A stretch of 12,391 nucleotides of DNA, taken from contig CAYOWC010000133.1 of assembly GCA_964407525.1 (NCBI GenBank), forward strand, positions 1 through 12,391. The letters are read 5' to 3'. The notes beneath the pieces are model-generated. The model worked only from the letters and a program-made list of their open reading frames with translations, did no database searches and was not told the DNA's origin. Below are positions 7,186 to 12,391 of the stretch, piece after piece. The translations under genes and the position numbers were made by a program. The stretch's first letter is position 1, and the number at the start of each line of letters is the position of its first letter. The stretch comes from DUZB01 sp964407525 (GTDB lineage: Bacteria; Desulfobacterota; DSM-4660; Desulfatiglandales; Desulfatiglandaceae).

Positions 7186-8775
7186 TTATTGTTTGTAGCG
7201 CATTTTCTGTTCTTCCTCAATGAGCTTGATGGTTTCCGCACTTCCACCGGTTTTCGTCCAGATGTTCTCCGGCTTGGCTAAAATTTCGGAGATTATGTGT
7301 CTGTACTTTTCCCCATGGCCTGCCTTTTCAGCCAGCTCCTGCACCTGCGGCAGGAACTTGTGATAGAAATTGTGGGCAATTTCGTACATACCGTGCCAAT
7401 GCACATAGTCGGGCGCATTCATGGCTGCGGCCATTCTTGCCCTTCGACCCTCGTGGTGCCACAATTCAAACCATGTGAACCCTAGTTCGGTCTGGAAACC
7501 GCTGTTTTTCCAAATCCCATCTTTTTTCAACATGCCGACCAGTTCCTTGCCGGGCTTGGCAAATTTGTCGTTATAAAGGTTAACCAGGTCGTCCAACTGG
7601 CTATAGAAATCTCGAACCTGATTAATCCCATGACATGACTTGCACATCCCCTGCATTACGGCACGCCTTTCCTGCCACGAAACCACCGATTTTATGGTCT
7701 TTTCAGCAATGACCTTCTTCAGCTTATCTCCCTCTCTGACATAGCTTTTGGCTTTTTCTTTCTGCCCGGGCCGAGGTGCAACCTCACCTGTGATATCAGC
7801 CATGGTACCGTCCGTAAAGGTCACTCGATTCAGCTTGGAGGAGACAGGCGCCCTGAGGTTCCAGGATAGACGATTCCCCACGTTATGTGAGCTTGGAGCG
7901 ACCGATCCGTTCAGTTTGACAAAAGCGCCCATGTGGCAAGTGGAACATGTGGGAGCTGTGAAGTAGTCCTCTCCCAGCACCCATCTCCCGTCTTTCATGA
8001 TATTCATGCTGGCAGCCCCACCCTGCCTGAGGGCTGAATAGAAGGCGATGCCATGTTTGCTTTCTTCATAGATTTCCTTCTGGGGATGGTCAGGCCCTAA
8101 ATGACACTTGCCGCAGTTTTCAGGCTGTCTGGCCACGCTGGCTTTGAAAGAATGCTTAGAGTGACAGGCGATACAGACCCCTTTAGTCCCGTCGGGATTA
8201 ATCCGGCCGATGCCGGTGTTGGGCCAGGTGTTGTGGTCCATCTGGGGGGCATCTGTTCTTGAACGGAGCGGTTTCCCGTCCTTATCCCTCTTGAGTGCGA
8301 CCACGGAGCCGTGGCACTGCCAGCACCCACTGGCCATGTTGGCCTTGTTCGTTGGCATGCCGCCCACGACCTCAGCGAGCATGTTGTCTAACGATGCCAT
8401 TATTTCACCGGCAGTGGCATGATGGGACGGCGCCATCTGTTTGGCTTGAGGTTCGTGGCATTTGGCACAGTCGTTTGGCGACAGTATGGTCTTGATGAAT
8501 GCACCCTCGTGCATATAGCCCATCTCGTCTCCTTTGTCTGCCGCATGGCAGTTGTAACAACCGACCTGCCCCTCCTTGGCCGCCGCATGGGGTGAAGTTT
8601 CCCACTGTAAAACCAAAGACTTGTTCTCCTTGAGATGACAGGTAACACACTTTTTATTGATTTCCTGGACCTTGGGGTTTTTCACATCGAAAGATTCTTC
8701 CGTCAGGCCGAAGGCGGTTCCCGTCGCGAAAATTCCCAAGACAAACACAATAAAGGCCAATTTCATCTTACACAT
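7186..8775 (-). CDS. Octaheme cytochrome c of the hydroxylamine oxidoreductase (HAO) family
   Basis: This exported 529-residue protein has eight CxxCH heme-c sites, at residues 43-47, 73-77, 103-107, 151-155, 201-205, 221-225, 277-281 and 378-382. A helical C-terminal segment follows (EL-W-HHEGRRARM and the D-Y-x-x-W-HGMYE region near 456-465). This heme number, spacing and tail fit the HAO family, whose members oxidise hydroxylamine or hydrazine or, in anaerobes, can reduce nitrite or hydroxylamine. A signal peptide is present at about 4-23. In HAO the fourth heme is the catalytic P460, cross-linked to a Tyr in the C-terminal region. Tyr residues at 457, 464 and 471 are present, but I cannot align them reliably, so direction and substrate stay open. 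The start is fixed by AAGGAGG 7 nt before the ATG. Upstream come NrfD, Fe-S and tetraheme genes that could link it to the quinone pool, and a terminator follows. Confidence 0.9.
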   Translation of the reverse strand: MCKMKLAFIVFVLGIFATGTAFGLTEESFDVKNPKVQEINKKCVTCHLKENKSLVLQWETSPHAAAKEGQVGCYNCHAADKGDEMGYMHEGAFIKTILSPNDCAKCHEPQAKQMAPSHHATAGEIMASLDNMLAEVVGGMPTNKANMASGCWQCHGSVVALKRDKDGKPLRSRTDAPQMDHNTWPNTGIGRINPDGTKGVCIACHSKHSFKASVARQPENCGKCHLGPDHPQKEIYEESKHGIAFYSALRQGGAASMNIMKDGRWVLGEDYFTAPTCSTCHMGAFVKLNGSVAPSSHNVGNRLSWNLRAPVSSKLNRVTFTDGTMADITGEVAPRPGQKEKAKSYVREGDKLKKVIAEKTIKSVVSWQERRAVMQGMCKSCHGINQVRDFYSQLDDLVNLYNDKFAKPGKELVGMLKKDGIWKNSGFQTELGFTWFELWHHEGRRARMAAAMNAPDYVHWHGMYEIAHNFYHKFLPQVQELAEKAGHGEKYRHIISEILAKPENIWTKTGGSAETIKLIEEEQKMRYKQ

Positions 8776-8882
8776 CTCTTTACCTCCTTGTTTATATTTT
8801 TACGTGGCAAAATCGTTTAGGGCTTTTTCCCCCTCCTTTCCAATAAAATTTTTTTAACAATATTGACGCTATTGGTGAAATA

Positions 8883-10043
8883 TCAGGAAGATATGCTTTC
8901 TTCCTCTAACCAGAGAGGGAGAATTCTGCTCAGGATAAACAGCACGAGAAATGGCAATGACATGAGAACAATCACAGCCAGAATTCCCTCCTTATCGAAC
9001 CATTCCGGATGAAATTCGGTGTAGCCTCGGGTGCTTTTGGACATTAATTGACCGCCGATAACCACGTTCCACCGCATGAATAAAACCTGCAGGAGCAGAA
9101 TGAAGGAAACCGCGGCCGCAAAAAATTGAAAAACCGATTCCTTCAGTGTAAACAAACACAACCATCCTAAAAGGAACAACGGTAATAGGGAACAGATGGC
9201 AACCTGCCATACCCAGAAGGAGTAGAAAAGCGGCCCGTTCAGCAAACCTTCCACGGAATGGTGGTACCAGGTTTTCAGATAAGAGTGGGAAAACACCTCT
9301 AACATCTCAAAGGAGAAGGCAAGAATGAAAAATCCGGCAAGTACATTGATGCAGGTCCGCACACAGGCTACATCGACTGGCTGATTCGTCAATTTTTTAA
9401 TCACGATGTAGGCCAGAATAAGGGCTGAAATTCCTGATACGCAGGCCGAGAAAAGAAAAATGACCGGCATGAGAGGTGTGGACCAGCTTGGATTTGCTTT
9501 TACTCCTCCAAACAAAAATCCCACATATCCGTGAAGCACCGAGGCGACTGGAATACCAATAGCCACGAGGAATTTGATGATTTTCCGGTCCAGTTCAAGG
9601 GATTCGGGCGAAAGGTTTGTACTGTCCATAGTGAGAACGCGGTAAAGGACATTCATAATCCCTTTTGACTGGTTCCGGAGTTTGACCAGAGTGGGTCTGT
9701 AAACAAGGAGAACAATCAACGCTATGAGAACGATGGCAACCGTGAATATATACCCGGCCCCTGACATAGCTGAAGTGGGGCTTGGTGTGATCATCATATT
9801 ATGATTCCTTTCAGGCCTGCCGAGATGCAACAACAAAGGAAACATGGCGCAGGAGAGAAAGGCAAGGGCAAATACAAGGGAAAAACGGGAAATGGGTTTC
9901 AGGGATTTGACTCCGAATACATAATAAAGGGCGGCAACAATAAAAGATCCGTCCACCAATCCGGTAAGGTACGGGTACAAAACGATCATCATACTCCAGT
10001 GGACGTGAAGATCGTTGGGGAAAACAAAGTTAAGAGTATCCAT
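8883..10043 (-). CDS. NrfD/PsrC-type integral membrane quinone-binding subunit
   Basis: This 386-residue polytopic protein has about nine hydrophobic helices (roughly 17-43, 53-74, 96-116, 156-178, 189-216, 228-252, 275-298, 303-326 and 352-375). It shows NrfD-family hallmarks: an HLGRPER loop after helix 2 (residues 73-79), where the family usually has DLGRP, and RWNVVIGGQ near 324-332. NrfD proteins bind menaquinone and carry no heme, passing electrons to or from a partner Fe-S subunit. That partner is encoded immediately upstream, with a 4-nt gap and a GGAGG Shine-Dalgarno inside its last codons. The octaheme gene follows after a 107-nt spacer that itself holds a second purine-rich stretch (AAAGGAGGGGG) with no ORF attached. 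Confidence 0.93.
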   Translation of the reverse strand: MDTLNFVFPNDLHVHWSMMIVLYPYLTGLVDGSFIVAALYYVFGVKSLKPISRFSLVFALAFLSCAMFPLLLHLGRPERNHNMMITPSPTSAMSGAGYIFTVAIVLIALIVLLVYRPTLVKLRNQSKGIMNVLYRVLTMDSTNLSPESLELDRKIIKFLVAIGIPVASVLHGYVGFLFGGVKANPSWSTPLMPVIFLFSACVSGISALILAYIVIKKLTNQPVDVACVRTCINVLAGFFILAFSFEMLEVFSHSYLKTWYHHSVEGLLNGPLFYSFWVWQVAICSLLPLFLLGWLCLFTLKESVFQFFAAAVSFILLLQVLFMRWNVVIGGQLMSKSTRGYTEFHPEWFDKEGILAVIVLMSLPFLVLFILSRILPLWLEEESISS

Positions 10044-10047
10044 CAGC

Positions 10048-10854
10048 TTAGACCACCTCCCGCCTGAGGCCCTTGTAATAAAGAGCAGGATAGGTTCCCA
10101 TGTCTTTTTTGAGGACCGTGAGGACTTCGTGCTCGTGCAGGAGCTTGTAGACTTCTGAGCTTTTGTCGTTTAGATCGCCAAATTTGCGCGCCCCGGTGGG
10201 GCAGACATTCACGCAAACCGGCAACAACCCTTTTCGCACCCGGTGATAGCACCATGTGCACTTCTCAGCAGTCCTCGTAACCGGATCGAGATACCGGGCG
10301 GAATAGGGACAGGCTTGAATACAGTAGGCGCAGCCCACGCAGCGCTCGCGATCCACCAAAATAAAACCGTCAGGCGTTTTGAAGGTAGCTCCCACAGGGC
10401 ACACCTGTACGCATGGAGGTTCTTTACACATATTACAGAGCTTAGGCACAAAAAAGGTGTCTCGAATCTCCACATCTATATCCGTTCGTGGAGACTGGTA
10501 TCCGTCAAGCCCTCCGTTGGGAGAATCCACGTACACCTCATCGTTGAAATCCTTGAGATATCTCTCTACCCAGGTCCTGTAGTACCCATCCGGAACATGG
10601 TATTCCCGTCTGTCCGCCACGCAGCACGATCCGCATCCTATGCAGCGAGTGATATCCACGATAAACGCAAAGCGTTGATTGAACATGTCCCATTTTTTGC
10701 CACGGATTCCAGAAATCTGTTCGGGGAATTCCGGAGTGGCGGCTGTTATGGGCATGGGAAGCACCAGCAGCAGAGAGCCTGCAATGGTGCCGTTAAGTAC
10801 CTTCTTAATAAAAGCGCGGCGCTCTTTGTCCAGTTCAGCATCCGGCTTTCCTAT
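10048..10854 (-). CDS. Tat-exported four-cluster iron-sulfur protein (NrfC/HybA/PsrB type) with an apparent ATA start
   Basis: This is the electron-wiring subunit between the NrfD quinone site and the c-type cytochromes. Extending the frame upstream of the GTG at 10764 recovers a textbook Tat signal, E-R-R-A-F-I-K-K followed by a hydrophobic stretch and an Ala-rich end. The only codon at correct distance from the perfect AAAGGAGG (10869-10862) is ATA at 10854-10852, giving 268 residues. Cluster motifs are C71/C74/C77 with C78 and D81, then C140/143/148/152, C172/175/178/182, and C199/202/214/218. In the first motif the usual fourth ligand of CxxCxxCxxxC is Asp, and an additional Cys sits beside the third. 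The ATA overlaps the TAA stop of the tetraheme gene (TAATA where TAATG would be typical), which implies translational coupling. A GTG start at 10764 would remove the twin-arginine motif and strand the protein in the cytoplasm, which is unlikely here. Confidence 0.9.
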   Translation of the reverse strand: MGKPDAELDKERRAFIKKVLNGTIAGSLLLVLPMPITAATPEFPEQISGIRGKKWDMFNQRFAFIVDITRCIGCGSCCVADRREYHVPDGYYRTWVERYLKDFNDEVYVDSPNGGLDGYQSPRTDIDVEIRDTFFVPKLCNMCKEPPCVQVCPVGATFKTPDGFILVDRERCVGCAYCIQACPYSARYLDPVTRTAEKCTWCYHRVRKGLLPVCVNVCPTGARKFGDLNDKSSEVYKLLHEHEVLTVLKKDMGTYPALYYKGLRREVV

Positions 10855-10869
10855 TAACTTGCCTCCTTT
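10852..10869 (-). promoter_or_regulatory. Shine-Dalgarno AAAGGAGG and ATA start codon of the Fe-S subunit
   Basis: AAAGGAGG (10869-10862) is followed by seven bases and then ATA (10854-10852) in frame with the Tat signal. The octaheme gene in the same cluster uses the same SD core and 7-nt spacing before ATG. No ATG, GTG or TTG occurs in frame between here and the twin arginine, so ATA decides the start unless the base is a sequencing error or recent mutation of ATG. Confidence 0.7.
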
Positions 10870-11387
10870 ATGCCAACAATTTTTTTTGCCCGGTTAATAT
10901 ACTTGAGGGGGGCATGTACATGGTGGCATTGATCACAGGTATGGGAAGTTTTGACTTTTTGTTTCTCCAGATGCTCAGGCATGACAACCGTTTTGATAAC
11001 CTCTTCCGGTCTGGCCTGGATAGCCCGGTTATGGCAGCGTAAGCACAGCACTTTTATTTCTTGCTTCTTTTTAACTGGAAGTTTGCCATAGACCTTTCTC
11101 GCCTTAATGTGATCGGCATAGGGACCGTGACAGAATTCGCATGAGATGGTCTTGTGAAGGCCTGTTAGGTGGATCTTCGCTTCATAGGGGTGGCAGGAGA
11201 GGCAGGAGGCGTTTGTCCCATGACGGATTTCCTGGTTGGCCTCCTCATCAATGGCATCGGCACGGTAAGGACCATACTTGCCAAATGACTTGGGAGTCAA
11301 GACAATCTTTCCGACAAAGCCAAGGACTGCAAAGACCACAAGACCAAGAACAATACGCTTAATGTGGGAATTATAACTTGATTTCAC
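10854..11387 (-). CDS. Membrane-anchored tetraheme cytochrome c
   Basis: This is a periplasmic electron-transfer subunit with four CxxCH sites (62-66, 83-87, 115-119 and 151-155 in 177-residue numbering) and one N-terminal membrane helix (about 10-30) that acts as an uncleaved anchor. Extra histidines near the sites (such as H-x-x-L-H before site 2 and H-H-V-H after site 4) could supply the distal ligands. I start it at the GTG at 11387 because GGAG lies 7 nt upstream. ATGs at 11429 and 11414 would lengthen the cytoplasmic tail but have poor ribosome-binding sites. It is the first gene of the cluster. A tetraheme plus Fe-S plus NrfD trio resembles, from memory, the Cbc4 (CbcSTU) quinone-oxidising module of Geobacter. 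It would pass electrons between the membrane module and the octaheme enzyme or another periplasmic carrier. Confidence 0.88.
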   Translation of the reverse strand: MKSSYNSHIKRIVLGLVVFAVLGFVGKIVLTPKSFGKYGPYRADAIDEEANQEIRHGTNASCLSCHPYEAKIHLTGLHKTISCEFCHGPYADHIKARKVYGKLPVKKKQEIKVLCLRCHNRAIQARPEEVIKTVVMPEHLEKQKVKTSHTCDQCHHVHAPLKYINRAKKIVGIKEAS

Positions 11388-11515
11388 TGTCGGTCTCCGC
11401 AATGCACAGGTCATTGATGAAACGCCCATTGGGCGCGTCTGGATCGATAAACCGTTTTTTCAAATCCCGTTAAGTGTTTGTCTATCTGTATATAGGACAA
11501 TTAGATATTTTTCTT

Positions 11516-11544
11516 ATTCTTGATGAATAACACTGAAGGGTCAA
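11516..11544 (-). promoter_or_regulatory. Weak candidate promoter for the cytochrome/NrfD cluster
   Basis: In the roughly 210-nt space between the response regulator and the tetraheme gene, TTGACC (11544-11539) lies 17 bases before AAGAAT (11521-11516) on the minus strand. The -35 matches five of six consensus bases and the -10 four of six. The rest of the spacer is AT-rich with no gene and no clear terminator for the regulator, so read-through from it is also possible. Confidence 0.25.
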
Positions 11545-11601
11545 GCAACGATCCTGTAAAACTTGTAACGATAGTTCTGCTTTAGATAGTCAGGCGTGGA
11601 G

Positions 11602-12318
11602 CTATGTGGTTTGGAATTTGTATCCTACCCCGGCGACCGTGACGATGTATCGAGGATTTTCAATGTCGGGCTCAATTTTCTTTCGCAGTCGCTGGACATG
11701 AACGTCTACTGCACGGCTGGTCTGGTAGAGCTGGGAATCGTGCCAGATCTGGTTGGTGATGAAATCCCTGGAAAGCACTTCATTGGAATAGGAGACGAAC
11801 AACTCAAGCAGTTTGAACTCTGTTCTGGTGAGTTTGACTTCTTTGCCACAAAGGGAAATCCTTCTGGTTTTGAAATCAATGGTAAGGTCTTTGATTTCGT
11901 GGGAACCCGTTTTCAGGTTCCTTTCGGTCCTTCGAAGGATCGCTTTGATTCGGGCAGAAAGTTCCAGGAAGTGGAAAGGCTTGATCATGTAATCATCCGC
12001 CCCGCATTCCAGACCGAGAACCTTGTCGGACACTCCTTCCCTCGCGGTGAGCATGACGATAGGAAAATCGAATTTATTCCTGATGACCTGGCATGCTTTA
12101 ATGCCGTCGATATCCGGTAGATTCAGGTCGAGGATGACAAGGTCGGGCCTGAGCCTGCCCGCCATTTCGATGCCGGAACGGCCATTAAAGGCACTCAGGA
12201 CTTCATAGCCATCCAGTTCGAGGTTACCTTTTAGGGTCTGCACGATGTCTTCATCGTCGTCGATGACCAGAATGACCGGTTTGCCTGGTGTATCCTGCTG
12301 CTTCATGATGAGATCCAT
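11602..12318 (-). CDS. OmpR/PhoB-family two-component response regulator
   Basis: This 238-residue DNA-binding regulator has an N-terminal receiver domain with the acidic pocket D20-D22, phospho-acceptor D64 (in LVILDLNLPDIDG), T91 and K113. It is followed by a winged-helix output domain (about 140-236) with the typical VDVHVQRLRKKIE recognition region and a GVGYKF end. Length and motifs are complete. The start could be the ATG at 12318 or the one at 12306, four codons in; neither has a strong Shine-Dalgarno. It lies upstream of, and in the same direction as, the tetraheme/Fe-S/NrfD/octaheme genes and may control them. No histidine kinase is seen in the window, so the signal is unknown. Confidence 0.95.
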   Translation of the reverse strand: MDLIMKQQDTPGKPVILVIDDDEDIVQTLKGNLELDGYEVLSAFNGRSGIEMAGRLRPDLVILDLNLPDIDGIKACQVIRNKFDFPIVMLTAREGVSDKVLGLECGADDYMIKPFHFLELSARIKAILRRTERNLKTGSHEIKDLTIDFKTRRISLCGKEVKLTRTEFKLLELFVSYSNEVLSRDFITNQIWHDSQLYQTSRAVDVHVQRLRKKIEPDIENPRYIVTVAGVGYKFQTT

Positions 12319-12344
12319 CCGAAAGTTCCGGCAGTGCGGTAAAA

Positions 12345-12391
12345 AACAAAATCTTAGCGTTCTTTGCGTCTTGAGCGTAGCCCCGCTAGCG
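12345..12391. repeat. Possible end of a dispersed repeat near the window edge
   Basis: Upstream of the response regulator the plus strand reads CTTAGCGTTCTTTGCGTCTT, then a GC-rich end containing the palindrome CGCTAGCG. The phrase resembles a short intergenic repeat I recall from many environmental bacterial genomes, but a second copy is not in this window. Low confidence. Confidence 0.2.

Noticed and set aside
10243..10857. Plus-strand 204-codon open frame
   Set aside because: It is a shadow of the Fe-S protein gene, whose four cluster motifs on the minus strand are unambiguous.
1..12391. CRISPR arrays, tRNA or rRNA genes
   Set aside because: No regularly spaced direct repeats or recognisable RNA gene sequence was seen on either strand.

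Overview
The window reads like part of the chromosome of an anaerobic, respiring bacterium, most plausibly a Desulfobacterota (former Deltaproteobacteria) sulfate reducer or relative. The grounds are a membrane-linked heterodisulfide-reductase (Hdr) locus, a UGA-encoded selenocysteine in HdrA, two multiheme c-type cytochromes and an NrfD/Fe-S quinone module. No taxonomic marker such as rRNA is present, so this is inference. All supported genes lie on the minus strand, so transcription runs from high to low coordinates.

Region 1 (about 12391 to 11602): an OmpR/PhoB-type response regulator, with no histidine kinase visible in the window.

Region 2 (about 11430 to 7117): a four-gene cluster. In transcript order it encodes a membrane-anchored tetraheme cytochrome c, a Tat-exported four-cluster Fe-S protein, an NrfD-type quinone-binding membrane protein and an octaheme cytochrome c of the hydroxylamine oxidoreductase (HAO) family. 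It ends in a strong intrinsic terminator. Together the proteins look like a membrane quinone oxidoreductase wired to a periplasmic octaheme enzyme. The Fe-S gene appears to start at an ATA codon, set 7 nt behind a perfect Shine-Dalgarno and overlapping the upstream stop codon.

Region 3 (about 7117 to 5800): a 200-bp element with 21-bp inverted termini and TTA flanks (MITE-like), a secreted protein of unknown function, and a long region of about 500 nt without a convincing gene that carries a sigma-70-like promoter pointing toward the Hdr genes.

Region 4 (5799 to 58): a three-gene Hdr operon. The first gene fuses an HdrE-like cytochrome b membrane domain, a CxxCH heme-c insert and two HdrC-like pairs of 4Fe-4S motifs. 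The second is HdrB. The third is a long, internally duplicated HdrA. HdrA looks truncated in a plain ORF search because codon 60 is an in-frame TGA. The flanking sequence matches HdrA exactly, with Sec where relatives have Cys, and a bacterial SECIS-like hairpin follows. The operon would link a quinone or periplasmic cytochrome pool to cytoplasmic thiol/disulfide or ferredoxin chemistry through FAD. No hydrogenase or MvhD-type partner is seen before the window edge.
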